From a beta proteobacterium AAP65 (GTDB lineage Bacteria; Pseudomonadota; Gammaproteobacteria; Burkholderiales; Burkholderiaceae_C), in assembly GCA_001295865.1 (NCBI GenBank), contig LJHW01000035.1, positions 1-64,000 of the forward strand: a stretch of 64,000 nucleotides of DNA. The letters are read 5' to 3'. Numbering within the stretch: the first letter of the stretch is position 1; each line of letters begins with the position of its first letter. The position numbers and the translations under genes were made by a program. Positions 39,027-48,772 of this stretch are shown here, one piece after another. The notes beneath the pieces were generated by a model that saw only the letters and a program-made list of their open reading frames with translations, did no database searches and had not been told where the DNA came from.

Positions 39027-40799
39027 ATGTCGCCAGCTGAACTCGACATCGCCACCCTGTCGGTGCTGGACGCCACGCACCAACACATCGCCGTCGTTGA
39101 CGCGGCGGGCTTGATCGTCGCCGTCAACCGGCCCTGGCTGGCCTTCGCCCGCCGCCACGGCGTGCTGGGCCCCGACGAAGACCCCGTCGGCCGCCCCTAC
39201 CTGCCGCTGTGCCGCGCCTGCGGCCTGCCGGTGGATGCGGCCACGCAGGCCGGCCTGGCCGAGGTGCTGGCCGGCAGCGACCGCAGTTTCGAGCTGGAAC
39301 ACCCTTGCCCGCGCCGCAGCCTGGGCGGCACGCCCGAGGGCGCCGAGCGCTGGTTCCTGATGCGTGCTTCGTCGCTGGCCGGCGGCCGTGGCGGGGCGGT
39401 GGTCACGCACGAAGACATCAGCGCGCGGCGCCACGCCGAGCAGCAGATCCGCAACCTGGCTTTCATCGACCCGCTGACCGGCCTGCCCAACCGCCGCATG
39501 CTCTTCGACCGCCTGCAGCAGGCCTGCGCCACCAGTGCGCGCCACGGCCAGCACGGCGCCCTGTTTTTCATCGACCTCGACCACTTCAAGCTCGTCAACG
39601 ACACGCTCGGCCACGACCACGGCGACCTGCTGCTGCAGCAGGTGGCGCGCCGCCTGCAAGGCTGCGTGCGCGGTGAAGACACCGTGGCGCGCATCGGCGG
39701 CGACGAGTTCGTGGTGATGACCGTGGGCCTGGACGGCGCTGAAAAGACCGCCGCCACGCAGGCCGCGGTGGTGGGCGAGAAGATCCTGGCCGCCGTGGGC
39801 CAGCCCATGCAACTGGGCGAACACCCCCACACCGTGACGCCCAGCATCGGCGTGAGCCTGTTCCGCGGGCGCGAGCACACGCAGGAAGCGCTGATCAAGC
39901 GCGCCGACGTGGCCATGTACCAGGCCAAGGCTGCGGGCCGCGGCACCGTGCGCTTTTTCGACCCCGTGATGCAGGCCGGCCTGGACGCGCGTGCCGCGCT
40001 CGAGACCGACCTCAAGCGCGCGCTGGGTGCGAACCAGCTCAGCCTGCACTACCAGGGTCAGGTGGACGACCAGCGCGGCACCGTGGGTGCCGAGGCGCTG
40101 CTGCGCTGGGTGCACCCGCAGCGCGGGTTGCTGCGGCCCGAGCAGTTCCTGCCGCTGGCCGAGCAGAACGGCCTCATCGTGCCCATCGGCCAGTGGGTCA
40201 TCGACCGCGCCTGCGCACAGCTGGGCCTGTGGCAACGCAGCGGGCAGCACCCGGGCCTGCACCTCTCGGTGAACGTGAGCGCCCGGCAGTTCCGCCACGA
40301 CGGCTTCGTCGACAGCGTGGCGCAGGCGCTGCGCCGCCACGGCGCCGACCCGCGCCGCCTGCGCCTGGAACTGCGCGAAAGCCTGGTGCAGGACAACCCC
40401 GCCCGCACGCTCAGCCGCATGGGCGCGTTGAAGGACCTGGGCGTGAGCTTCGTGCTCGACGACTTCGGCATCAGCTATTCGTCACTGAGCCTCTTAAAAC
40501 GCCTGCCGCTGGAGCAGATCAAGATCAGCCAGACGCTGATGCGCACGCTGCTCAGCGACCCGCACGACGCCGCCATCGTGCGCACCATCGTCGGCATTGC
40601 CGATGGCATGGGCCTGGGGGCCGGCGCGGTGGGTGTGGAGAACGTGCAGCAGCGCGACAAGCTGCTGCAGCTGGGTTGCCGCCAGTTCCAGGGCGACTAC
40701 TTCGGTGCGCCCGCGCCGCTGGGCCAGTTCGAGGCGTTCATGGCCACCGGGACTGGCGCCGCCGCGCTGCCGCACACACGCACCAGCCTGCGCGCCTGA
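39027..40799 (+). CDS. PAS-GGDEF-EAL signalling protein with degenerate EAL (590 aa)
   Basis: A PAS-like sensor (about residues 5-140, with IAVVDAAGLIVAVNRPW) precedes a complete GGDEF domain: RIGGDEF with the RGED inhibitory site five residues upstream. The EAL domain keeps EALLRW, the Asn in VNVSARQF, DDFG and Lys in KIS. However, AEGVE reads AVGVE, losing one conserved catalytic Glu, and loop 6 [10 protein letters not shown] reads DDFGISYSSL. The protein is therefore probably a diguanylate cyclase whose EAL is a sensor or is inactive. ATG 39027 is preferred over GTG 39000; neither has a strong ribosome site. Confidence 0.9.
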   Translation: MSPAELDIATLSVLDATHQHIAVVDAAGLIVAVNRPWLAFARRHGVLGPDEDPVGRPYLPLCRACGLPVDAATQAGLAEVLAGSDRSFELEHPCPRRSLGGTPEGAERWFLMRASSLAGGRGGAVVTHEDISARRHAEQQIRNLAFIDPLTGLPNRRMLFDRLQQACATSARHGQHGALFFIDLDHFKLVNDTLGHDHGDLLLQQVARRLQGCVRGEDTVARIGGDEFVVMTVGLDGAEKTAATQAAVVGEKILAAVGQPMQLGEHPHTVTPSIGVSLFRGREHTQEALIKRADVAMYQAKAAGRGTVRFFDPVMQAGLDARAALETDLKRALGANQLSLHYQGQVDDQRGTVGAEALLRWVHPQRGLLRPEQFLPLAEQNGLIVPIGQWVIDRACAQLGLWQRSGQHPGLHLSVNVSARQFRHDGFVDSVAQALRRHGADPRRLRLELRESLVQDNPARTLSRMGALKDLGVSFVLDDFGISYSSLSLLKRLPLEQIKISQTLMRTLLSDPHDAAIVRTIVGIADGMGLGAGAVGVENVQQRDKLLQLGCRQFQGDYFGAPAPLGQFEAFMATGTGAAALPHTRTSLRA

Positions 40800-40833
40800 G
40801 CCGGCTTTCAGCCGCGCCGTGACAATCGGCGTG

Positions 40834-42276
40834 ATGAATCCCCACGTTTCCACCGCGGCCCCCGGCTTCGACGCCCTGCCGCTGCCCCCCGCCACGCTGC
40901 AGAACCTGGCCCGCCTGGGCTACAGCGCGATGACGCCGATCCAGGCCGCCGCGCTGCCGCTGGCGCTGGCCGGGCAAGACCTGCTGGCGCAGGCGCGCAC
41001 CGGCAGCGGCAAGACCGCCACCTTTGCACTGGCGCTGCTGGCGCGCCTGGGCGCCAACCCGCAGCAACGCAGCCCCATGGGCGCGCTGGCCGTGCAGGCC
41101 CTGGTGCTGTGCCCCACGCGCGAGCTGGCCGACCAGGTGACGCAGGAGATCCGCCGCCTGGCCGCGGCGGAGGACAACATCAAGGTGCTCACGCTCTGCG
41201 GCGGCAGCCCCATGCGCCCGCAGCTGGCCAGCCTGGAGCACGGCGCGCACGTGGTGGTGGGCACGCCCGGCCGCTTGATGGACCACCTGGCGCGCGGCAG
41301 CCTCGACCTGGCGGTGCTGCAGACGCTGGTGCTGGACGAAGCCGACCGCATGCTCGACATGGGTTTCTTCGACGACATCGTCACCGTCGTCAAGCAGTGC
41401 CCCAAACAGCGCCAGACGCTGCTGTTCAGCGCCACCTACCCGGAAGGCATTGCCAAGCTGGCTGCGGCCTTCTTGCGTGAACCGAAAGAAGTGAAGATCG
41501 CCGCGCCCGCGCCCAGCGTGGCCGCCGCGCAGATCCAGCAGCGTTTTGTGCAGGTCAGCGAAGAAGACCGCCTGCACACCGTGGGCCTGCTGCTCGACCA
41601 CGTGCGCCCGGCGCGCACGCTGGCCTTCTGCAACACCAAGCAGCAGTGCCGCGACCTCGTGGCCGTGCTGCGCGCGCAAGGCCTGGTGGCGCTGGAACTG
41701 CACGGTGATCTGGAGCAGCGGGAGCGCGACCAGGTGCTGGTGCAGTTCAGCAACGGCAGCGCCAGCGTGCTGGTGGCCACCGACATCGCCGCACGCGGGC
41801 TCGACATCATCGGCCTGGAGGCGGTGGTCAACGTCGACGTCAGCCCCGACGTGGCCACGCACACCCACCGCATCGGCCGCACCGGCCGCATGAGCGCCGA
41901 GGGCCAGGCCGAAGGCGCGGCCTACACGCTGGCCAGCCTGGACGAGATGGGCCGCGTGGGCGCCATCGAGCAGGCCGGCGGCTTCACGTCGCAGTGGCTG
42001 GCGGTGGACAGCCTGGCGCCCAGCGAGGCGGGGCCGCTGGTGCCCGCGATGGCCACGCTGCAGATCCTGGGCGGCCGCAAAGAGAAGATCCGCGCCGGTG
42101 ACGTGCTGGGCGCGCTGACGAAAGACATGGGTTTTGCCGCCGCGCAGGTGGGCAAGATCAACGTCAACGAGTTCAGCACCTACGTGGCCGTGGCGCGTGG
42201 TGTGGCCGACGCCGCCGTGCGCAAGCTGAACGCGGGCAAGGTCAAGGGCAAGAGCGTGAAGGTGCGGCGTTTGTAG
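40834..42276 (+). CDS. dbpA: ATP-dependent RNA helicase DbpA (480 aa)
   Basis: All DEAD-box motifs are present: ARTGSGKT with Lys60, PTRELADQV, VLDEAD, SATYPEG, VATDIAARGLD and HRIGRTGR. The C terminus has the DbpA RNA-binding domain (VGKINVNEFSTYVAVARG and KGKSVKVRRL) that recognises helix 92 of 23S rRNA. DbpA acts in 50S subunit assembly. It lies 34 bases after the GGDEF gene on the same strand and converges with an esterase gene. Confidence 0.93.
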   Translation: MNPHVSTAAPGFDALPLPPATLQNLARLGYSAMTPIQAAALPLALAGQDLLAQARTGSGKTATFALALLARLGANPQQRSPMGALAVQALVLCPTRELADQVTQEIRRLAAAEDNIKVLTLCGGSPMRPQLASLEHGAHVVVGTPGRLMDHLARGSLDLAVLQTLVLDEADRMLDMGFFDDIVTVVKQCPKQRQTLLFSATYPEGIAKLAAAFLREPKEVKIAAPAPSVAAAQIQQRFVQVSEEDRLHTVGLLLDHVRPARTLAFCNTKQQCRDLVAVLRAQGLVALELHGDLEQRERDQVLVQFSNGSASVLVATDIAARGLDIIGLEAVVNVDVSPDVATHTHRIGRTGRMSAEGQAEGAAYTLASLDEMGRVGAIEQAGGFTSQWLAVDSLAPSEAGPLVPAMATLQILGGRKEKIRAGDVLGALTKDMGFAAAQVGKINVNEFSTYVAVARGVADAAVRKLNAGKVKGKSVKVRRL

Positions 42277-42306
42277 GCGGGCCGTCCGGCGCCGTCTTCA
42301 GCCAGC

Positions 42307-43212
42307 TCAGCGCACCAGGAAGGCCGCCAGCGACGCCACGTCGATGGCGCAGTGCCCGCCGTAGAGCGGGTGCCACTCGGTCGGCAGGCCGCGCTGTGCG
42401 GCCCTTTGCGCCAGGCGCTCGACGCCTTCGTAGAGGCCGTAGCGGTCGTACAGGCCCGCCGACAAATACAGACTCGGCCGCGCCGTCTGCAAGGCCGCGG
42501 TTTCGATCAGCGTCAGCGGCGAGAGGCGGCGCCACTCGGCTTCGTCGGCCACGTAGTCGCGGGCCAGTTGCCAGATGCCGAAGGTGGTGCGCGGGTCGGC
42601 CCCGGTGCGCACGATGGCCTCGCGTATCTGGGGCCAGGGGGCGAAGGGCGAATCGACATAGACGTTGGGGCAGAGGGCCGCCACCTTGTGGAAGTGCTGG
42701 GGCTGGCTCAGGCCCAACACCAGGCTGTTCAGGCCGCCCATCGATTCACCCACCAGCAGGCGGCGCCGCGGCGCGCCCATGCGGGCCTCGATGGCGCTGA
42801 TGTCTTGCCAGACGGTGCCGAGCAGGCCGCTCTGCCCGGCCTGGCCCGGGGGCGCCAGCAGCCACACCGGCCCGTAAGACAAGGCCACCACCGTGGGCGG
42901 CACGAGGCCGGCGCGCTGCCATTCGGCCTGTACCTGGGCGGTGAAGTAGGTCGGGTCGTTCCAGATTTCAGGTTCGAGCTTGCGGCCGTGCAGGTGGTAG
43001 ACCACGTCGCCGTTCACACCGCCCGCAGCGCGGTACACGCAGTAGCGCAGCCGGCCCTCTTGTGCACACTGCTGCTGGGCCGGTGTGAAGTTCACGGCCT
43101 GGCTGCCCCAAGGGCGGCTGACTTGCTGCCAGGCCCACCACCCGAAGAGGGTCAAGAGCAGCAGGATCAGCGCGAGGGCTGCAGCCTGGCGCGGCGGTTT
43201 GCGGGTGGCCAT
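42307..43212 (-). CDS. Esterase D-like alpha/beta hydrolase, membrane-anchored or exported (301 aa)
   Basis: An N-terminal hydrophobic helix (LALILLLLTLFGWWAWQQV) may be an anchor or uncleaved leader. The hydrolase has the nucleophile elbow GESMGG, a VVYHLHG strand and a C-terminal YGGHCAIDV with the likely catalytic His. It resembles the esterase D/tributyrin esterase group. AGGAG lies 9 bases before ATG 43212, and the gene starts inside the end of the upstream membrane-protein gene, giving a 46-base overlap and probable co-expression under the PadR regulator. Confidence 0.85.
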   Translation of the reverse strand: MATRKPPRQAAALALILLLLTLFGWWAWQQVSRPWGSQAVNFTPAQQQCAQEGRLRYCVYRAAGGVNGDVVYHLHGRKLEPEIWNDPTYFTAQVQAEWQRAGLVPPTVVALSYGPVWLLAPPGQAGQSGLLGTVWQDISAIEARMGAPRRRLLVGESMGGLNSLVLGLSQPQHFHKVAALCPNVYVDSPFAPWPQIREAIVRTGADPRTTFGIWQLARDYVADEAEWRRLSPLTLIETAALQTARPSLYLSAGLYDRYGLYEGVERLAQRAAQRGLPTEWHPLYGGHCAIDVASLAAFLVR

Positions 43213-44300
43213 GTGCGGGGTCTCCTGGGGAAGCTTCGGGCCTGCAGCGGCCGCGACTGTGTGTCCTGGGGCAGCAAGGCCAGGCTCAGCAGGTAGGCCC
43301 CGATGAAACTGCCGCCGAAACCCACCAGCGGCGAGGGCAGCCAGCCGGGCAGCGAGCAGAGCACCACCAGCCCCCAGACCAGGCCGTGCTGGCGCGCGTG
43401 GCGGTGCCGCAGCGCAGGCCACAAGGGCAGCAGTTGCAGCCCGGTGAGCGCGATGCCCGTGGCCAGACCCTGCGCCAGGCCGTGCTGCAGCACCTGGTCG
43501 ACAAAGGGCGCAGCCTCGGGGGCCTGCCATGCGGCGCGGACATGCAGCGCCGTGCCCCAGGCGGCCAAGGCCAGCAGCGCCAGCGCGCCACTGCGGCGGC
43601 GCCAGGCGCGTTGGCTGAGCACGGCCGCCAGCAGGCCGGCCAGCACGGGCTCGGCCAGCAGGGCGAACGCACCGCAGGCCATCAGCAGGCCGCCCAGGGC
43701 CCAGGGGCGTGCCGCGGGCACCGCGCGCACATCAGCGGCCACCAGCAGGGCCGGCAGCAGCAGCCACGGCAGGTTCAGCTGCACCGGGCCGAGCTTCAGC
43801 CACGCAGACGCGCCCGCGGGCGTGGGGGCCAGCGCAGCCCCGAGCAGCAGGGCACCCAGGGCGCAGGCCAGCCGCGCGCGCAGCGCTTCGTCTTGCGCCA
43901 GGCGCTGCCGCGGCAGCAGGCAGAAGCTGGCTACCGCCAAGGCCAGCGACAGCAGGTTCATCAGCGCGTAGGGACTGGGTGCGCCGGCACCGAGCATGAA
44001 GACGCAGCCCAGCAGCACGGTGGTCACGCACGCCGCGAGGCCGGCGTTGTGGGCCTGCGCCAGACCAGCAAAAGCCGCAGCGAGTGCGTGGCCGGCGGCC
44101 GTACAAAAACAACCCCAGGCAAAACCAAGCGCCTCGCGCCCAGCGTCGGGCGCACCGGCCGGTTCATGACCGATGGTGTCGATCTCGGCCTGCATCGCAC
44201 GGGCCCAGTTGGCGCCCTGATGGCCCAAGAGCGCCGTGGCCGCGCGCATCAGCAGCCGGCCGGTGCCGGCCCGCAGCCGCGCAGAGAAGCCCGGCCTCAC
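43167..44300 (-). CDS. PadR-linked polytopic membrane protein (377 aa)
   Basis: The start is GTG 44300, which overlaps the padR stop as GTGA. The first 45 residues include GHQGANWARAMQAEID, a motif I associate with PadR-linked membrane proteins, followed by nine or ten hydrophobic segments rich in Ala and Leu. The C terminus is basic. No catalytic motif is visible and the family is not recognised further. The overlap and the shared operator make it a likely regulated target or partner of the PadR protein. Confidence 0.75.
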   Translation of the reverse strand: MRPGFSARLRAGTGRLLMRAATALLGHQGANWARAMQAEIDTIGHEPAGAPDAGREALGFAWGCFCTAAGHALAAAFAGLAQAHNAGLAACVTTVLLGCVFMLGAGAPSPYALMNLLSLALAVASFCLLPRQRLAQDEALRARLACALGALLLGAALAPTPAGASAWLKLGPVQLNLPWLLLPALLVAADVRAVPAARPWALGGLLMACGAFALLAEPVLAGLLAAVLSQRAWRRRSGALALLALAAWGTALHVRAAWQAPEAAPFVDQVLQHGLAQGLATGIALTGLQLLPLWPALRHRHARQHGLVWGLVVLCSLPGWLPSPLVGFGGSFIGAYLLSLALLPQDTQSRPLQARSFPRRPRTWPPANRRARLQPSR

Positions 44301-44617
44301 GGGCGCACCTTCGCAACGCGCAAGGCCGCGGGCTGGGTGCGCACGGCGGCCAGGGCCTCGGCCAGCGTGGCGACCCAGGCGCGCCCGGCCGCGTTCAGCC
44401 GGTAAACGTGGCGCGGCGGTCGCCCTGGCTGCGGGGCCTCCACCCATGCCGCGTCCAGCAGGCCCTGGGCCTCCAGGCGCATCAGCAAGGGGTAGAGCGT
44501 GCCGGACTTCACCCCGGCCTGCGCCATGAGCTCGTAGCCGTGGCGCCAGTCGTCGGTGCTGGCCAATTCGGCAACCACGGCCAAAGCCTGTGGAGAGAGG
44601 GCGCGGCTGCGGTTCAT
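44297..44617 (-). CDS. PadR family transcriptional regulator (106 aa)
   Basis: A winged-helix domain with WRHGYELMAQAGVKSGTLYPLLMRLEAQGLL is the PadR signature, where the recognition helix follows GTLYP. The protein ends soon after a short helix, as in the PadR-s1 group. PadR proteins sense small molecules and usually repress their own operon. A perfect 14-base palindrome lies 9 bases before its ATG and probably is its operator. The membrane-protein and esterase genes follow with overlapping starts. Confidence 0.93.
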   Translation of the reverse strand: MNRSRALSPQALAVVAELASTDDWRHGYELMAQAGVKSGTLYPLLMRLEAQGLLDAAWVEAPQPGRPPRHVYRLNAAGRAWVATLAEALAAVRTQPAALRVAKVRP

Positions 44618-44625
44618 GCAACAAC

Positions 44626-44639
44626 TCTACATATGTAGA
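44626..44639. promoter_or_regulatory. PadR-type operator palindrome
   Basis: TCTACATATGTAGA is a perfect 14-base palindrome, 9 bases upstream of the padR start codon. The core ACATATGT contains the ATGT/ACAT half sites typical of PadR operators. It is AT-rich in a very GC-rich region. The position, at or near the transcription start, fits autorepression. Confidence 0.85.
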
Positions 44640-44867
44640 TTTAACGCGTCAACGGTCCAGGGAGCGGGCCTGCATACCGGGCCGCGCAGCGCCCGCGCCC
44701 TTGCTGCGGCCTGAAGTTGCGGATTGCAGGCGGCCGGCGATCGACCTATGCTGCGACAGCTTTGCAGCGGGTTGGCGACGTTCCATGCGCGTCTCGACCC
44801 GGCCCCTGCCCCAGCCACCTGACCGTGGTCGGCAGCATCCAACCAGTTTTTGGCCCGCGGGAGAGGC

Positions 44868-46304
44868 ATGGCGACATCTGCACCCGAACACCCGCTCTGG
44901 CATGCCGCCATGCAGGCCATCTTCGAGGCCGATTCACCGGTGGGCAAGGCCGTGCTGGACCGCGATCTCCGCTACGTCTGCATCAACGAGACCCTGGCTG
45001 CTTTCAACGGCAAGTCCGTCGAACAGCATTTGGGGTGCACGGTGCAGGAGGTGCTGCCCGAAGCCTTCCCGACGCTGAAGCCGATGCTCGACCAGGTGAT
45101 CCTGGAAGGCAGGCCGGCCACGCAGTTCCGCATCGCCGTGGCCATGCCCGGCGGCGCTGGCGAGTTGGCCGAATGGGAGGCCAGCTACCTGCCCATCCCG
45201 CTGCAGGATGGCAGCGTGGGCGGCGTCTACGTGCAGGCGGTCAATCTCACCGCCAAGCTGCTGGCCGAGCGCGCCCTCGCCGACAGCGAGAAGCAGCTGC
45301 GCCGCGTGCTCGACAGCCTCTTTGCCTTCGTGGGCGTGATGGCACCCGACGGCACGCTGCTGCAGGCCAACCGTGCCCCGCTGGAGGCCGCTGGCATCGA
45401 CGCGCAGGACGTGATGGGCAAGCCCTTCTGGGACACCTACTGGTGGAGCTACTCAGACACGGCGCGCGCGTGGGTTCGCACCGCCTGCGAGCGCGCGGCC
45501 GCGGGCGAGATCGTGCGTGAAGACGTCACCGTGCGCATGGCGGGTGACACGCGCATGGCCCTGGATTTCATGCTGGTGCCGATGCGCGACGACAACGGCG
45601 TCATCACCCACCTGATCCCTTCGGCCATCGACATCTCTGACCGCCAGGCGGCCCAGCAGCGCATCGAGTCGGCGCTGCGCGAGCGCACTGTGCTGCTGCA
45701 GGAGATCCACCACCGGGTGAAGAACAACCTGCAGATCATCGCCAGCTTGCTGCGGCTGCAGTCGCGCGCGGCCGCACCCGAGGTGGCCTTGGCCTTGCGC
45801 GACAGCGAAAACCGCGTCATGGCGATGGCGCTCACACACCAGCTGCTCTACGAGCGCACCGATTTCTCCTCACTGGAACTGGGGCCCTACCTGAAGCGCC
45901 TGGCCGCGAGCCTGCGCGACGCCCACGGCCCGCTGATGCAGCGCATCCAGCTCGCCGTCGAAGCGCCCGAAGGCGGCCTGCAGATCGAGCTGACGCAGGC
46001 CGTGCCGGTGGCCCTGGTGGTCAACGAGCTCTTGACCAACGCCCTGAAACACGCCTTCGAGCCGGGTGTCACGGGCTGCGTGCGGGTGCAGGCGGCCCGC
46101 GAGAACGAGCAGATCACGGTGCGGGTGAGCGACGACGGGCGCGGTCTGCCCGCCGACAGCCCGCTGTCCGGCGGCGCCAGCCTCGGCTTCAGCCTTGTGA
46201 GCTTGCTGACCCAGCAACTCAACGCCACGATGGTGTGGCCGCAGCCCGGGCGGCCGGGGGCCACCTTCATCCTCACGCTGCCCGTGACGGCGCCCGCGCT
46301 ATGA
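44868..46304 (+). CDS. PAS-PAS histidine kinase of the HisKA_2 type (478 aa)
   Basis: Two PAS domains (about residues 15-130 with [15 protein letters not shown], and 140-265 with [15 protein letters not shown]) precede [14 protein letters not shown], the HisKA_2 phosphoacceptor region with His281 or His282. The ATPase domain has [21 protein letters not shown] and GASLGFSLV. There is no membrane segment, so the sensor is cytosolic. Its stop overlaps the start of a REC-PAS-GGDEF-EAL gene in ATGA, so the two form a coupled kinase and partner. GGGAGAGG lies just upstream of the ATG. Confidence 0.92.
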   Translation: MATSAPEHPLWHAAMQAIFEADSPVGKAVLDRDLRYVCINETLAAFNGKSVEQHLGCTVQEVLPEAFPTLKPMLDQVILEGRPATQFRIAVAMPGGAGELAEWEASYLPIPLQDGSVGGVYVQAVNLTAKLLAERALADSEKQLRRVLDSLFAFVGVMAPDGTLLQANRAPLEAAGIDAQDVMGKPFWDTYWWSYSDTARAWVRTACERAAAGEIVREDVTVRMAGDTRMALDFMLVPMRDDNGVITHLIPSAIDISDRQAAQQRIESALRERTVLLQEIHHRVKNNLQIIASLLRLQSRAAAPEVALALRDSENRVMAMALTHQLLYERTDFSSLELGPYLKRLAASLRDAHGPLMQRIQLAVEAPEGGLQIELTQAVPVALVVNELLTNALKHAFEPGVTGCVRVQAARENEQITVRVSDDGRGLPADSPLSGGASLGFSLVSLLTQQLNATMVWPQPGRPGATFILTLPVTAPAL

Positions 46305-48712
46305 ACCTTGCCGACGCCACCTCGCCTGCCGCCGAAGTCAACACCGTCCTCATCGTCGAAGACGAAAGGATCGTGGCGCTCGACCTCCAGCAGACCCTCA
46401 CCGGCCTGGGCTACCGGGTGCTGGGCATGGCGACTTCGCAGGAGGAAGCGCTGCGCATGACCCTGTTGCACCGCCCGCAGCTGGTGCTGATGGACATCAA
46501 CCTGGGGCCGGGGGGCGATGGCATCGCTGCGGCGGCAGACATCAACGGTGTGCTCGACGTGCCCATCGTCTTTCTCACGGCCTATGCCGACAACGACATC
46601 CTGCGCCGCGCCGGGCACGTGGCACCGCACGGCTACCTGGTCAAGCCGGTACAGCAGCGCGAGTTGCATGCCGTGGTGCAGATGGCGCTGGCGCGTTTTC
46701 GGGCTTCGCACGGGCGCATGCGCGCCGAACGTCGGCTGTGGCTGGCGCTGGACAGCGCCCGCATGAGCATGATCACGCTGCCCGCCGGCACCGACCTGGT
46801 GGAAGTCGACGGTCACTTCGCCCCGGTCGCCGATGCGCCGCTGCGCGGTTTGCGCATGCCACTGGCAGAGTTCCTGGGGCACCTCTCGCGCGAAGCCCAA
46901 GCCCAGGTGCGGCGTTTGCTCGACGAGGGCGGCGACCTGCACCTGCTGGCCCGCTGGCAATCGGGCGAGACGGCCCCGGTGCAGTGGCTGGAGGTGCACG
47001 CCAGCTTCGTTGCCACCGAGGGTGCGGTGGTCGGGATGTGCCGCGACGTGACACGGCAGGTGCAGCAGGAAGATGAGCTGCGGCAGGCCGCCGTGGTGTT
47101 CGAGTCGGCGGCCGATGCCATCCTGATCCTGAACGCCGAGGGCCGGGTCACCACGGCCAACCCGGCCTTCTCGCGCCTGACCGGGTGGCAGCGCGCCGAC
47201 ATCCGCGATCGCCACCCCAACGAGTTCCTGCACGCGCGGCGAGACGCCGACCGCGAACTGCTGGAACAAACCCCGCTCGACGAGTTCGGGCACGCCGAGG
47301 TGGTGTGCATACGCCGCGACGGCAGCACCTTCCCGGGCTGGGAGCACGTGGCGCCGGTGCGCGATGAACAAGGCCGCATCACCCAGCGTGTGCTGACCTT
47401 CACCGACATCTCGGCCCTGCGCGTGGCCGAGAGCAAGGTGCACCACCTGGCCTACCACGATGCCCTCACGGGGCTGGGCAACCGGCACCAGCTGCGAGAG
47501 TCGATGTCGGCACTGTCGGGGGGCGAGGTGGCCTGCCTGATGTTCCTCGACCTCGACGGTTTCAAGGTCATCAACGACAGCCTGGGCCACGACGCCGGCG
47601 ACCGCCTGCTGGTGGAGATCGCGCGCCGCATCGAAGGCATCCTGCGCCAGGGCGATGTCGCCATCCGGCTGGGCGGTGACGAGTTCGTGCTGCTGATCCG
47701 CAGCGTGGGCCCCGACAAGGTCAGTGGCGTGGCCCAGCGTGTGCTGGACGTGGTGCACGCGCCGGTGGAGATGTCGCCCGGGGGGGCGGTGCAGGTGTCT
47801 GGCAGCCTGGGCATCGCCATGTTCCCACGCGACGGCTTGGATGCAGACGCCTTGCTGCGTTCGGCCGACATCGCGATGTACGCCGCGAAGTCGGCCGGGC
47901 GGCACCGGTTCGCGCACTACCAGCCTGCCATGGCCCGCACGGCCAACGAGCGCCTGGCCATCGAACAAGGCCTGTTGCAAGCGATGGGCAATGGCGAGCT
48001 CACGCTGCACTGGCAGCCGCAGTTGGCGCTCGACGACCAGCGCGTTTTGGGCGCCGAGGCCTTGCTGCGCTGGAAGTCGGCGCGCAGCGGTGTCGTGCCG
48101 CCCGACCGTTTCATCCCCATCGCCGAAGAGTCGGGGCTGATCCAGCCCCTGGGCCGCTGGGTGCTGCGCCAGGCCCTCATGCTTTGGGCGCAGTGGTGGC
48201 GTGACGGGTTTGTGCAAGGGCGCCTGGCCGTCAACGTGTCGGCACTGCAACTGCAGGACGAAGCCTTCCCGGCGCACCTGGCCGAAGAGTTGCGCGCCTC
48301 GGGCCTGCCGCCGCACTTGCTGGAGATCGAGGTCACCGAGACCGCGCTGCAGCGCGTGCACCAGGTCGAACAGAAGCTGATGCGCATCCAGGCCCTGGGC
48401 GTGTGCATCGCGCTGGACGATTTCGGCACCGGCTATTCCTCGTTGTCGATGCTGAAGCTCCTGCCCTTGAAGCGGCTGAAGATCGACCGTGCCTTCGTGC
48501 GCGACGTTGTGGCCAACGGCTCTGACCAGGCCATCGTGCGGGCCATCGTGGCCATGGCCGGGGCGATGGGCATCGAGCTCATCGCCGAGGGCGTGGAAGA
48601 GCTCGCCCAGAGCGACTGGTTGCGCGCTGCCGGCGTGCTGGAAGCCCAGGGCTGGCTTTTCGCCAAGGCCATGCCCGCCGAAGATTTTTTGAGCTGGCTG
48701 GGCACCCGCTGA
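46301..48712 (+). CDS. REC-PAS-GGDEF-EAL bifunctional c-di-GMP protein (803 aa)
   Basis: A receiver domain with acidic pair Glu20-Asp21 and phosphoacceptor Asp65 in VLMDINLG is followed by one or two PAS-like regions, then RLGGDEF with a RQGD inhibitory site, then an EAL domain with [33 protein letters not shown] and AEGVE. All conserved EAL residues are intact. The protein can therefore make and degrade c-di-GMP, tuned by phosphorylation. It starts in an ATGA overlap with the histidine kinase, which is the obvious phosphodonor. Confidence 0.94.
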   Translation: MNLADATSPAAEVNTVLIVEDERIVALDLQQTLTGLGYRVLGMATSQEEALRMTLLHRPQLVLMDINLGPGGDGIAAAADINGVLDVPIVFLTAYADNDILRRAGHVAPHGYLVKPVQQRELHAVVQMALARFRASHGRMRAERRLWLALDSARMSMITLPAGTDLVEVDGHFAPVADAPLRGLRMPLAEFLGHLSREAQAQVRRLLDEGGDLHLLARWQSGETAPVQWLEVHASFVATEGAVVGMCRDVTRQVQQEDELRQAAVVFESAADAILILNAEGRVTTANPAFSRLTGWQRADIRDRHPNEFLHARRDADRELLEQTPLDEFGHAEVVCIRRDGSTFPGWEHVAPVRDEQGRITQRVLTFTDISALRVAESKVHHLAYHDALTGLGNRHQLRESMSALSGGEVACLMFLDLDGFKVINDSLGHDAGDRLLVEIARRIEGILRQGDVAIRLGGDEFVLLIRSVGPDKVSGVAQRVLDVVHAPVEMSPGGAVQVSGSLGIAMFPRDGLDADALLRSADIAMYAAKSAGRHRFAHYQPAMARTANERLAIEQGLLQAMGNGELTLHWQPQLALDDQRVLGAEALLRWKSARSGVVPPDRFIPIAEESGLIQPLGRWVLRQALMLWAQWWRDGFVQGRLAVNVSALQLQDEAFPAHLAEELRASGLPPHLLEIEVTETALQRVHQVEQKLMRIQALGVCIALDDFGTGYSSLSMLKLLPLKRLKIDRAFVRDVVANGSDQAIVRAIVAMAGAMGIELIAEGVEELAQSDWLRAAGVLEAQGWLFAKAMPAEDFLSWLGTR

Positions 48713-48772
48713 CCGTGCAGCGCCTTGCGGCGCCCCCGGGGCCGGCGCGGCTGCCGATGAAGTGGGCCGGGG

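Noticed and set aside
43167-44624. Considered as one 485-codon membrane protein starting at 44624
   Set aside because: The first 108 codons read antisense-like and out of frame over the PadR gene, which has a clear winged-helix motif. GTG 44300 with the GTGA overlap is a better start.
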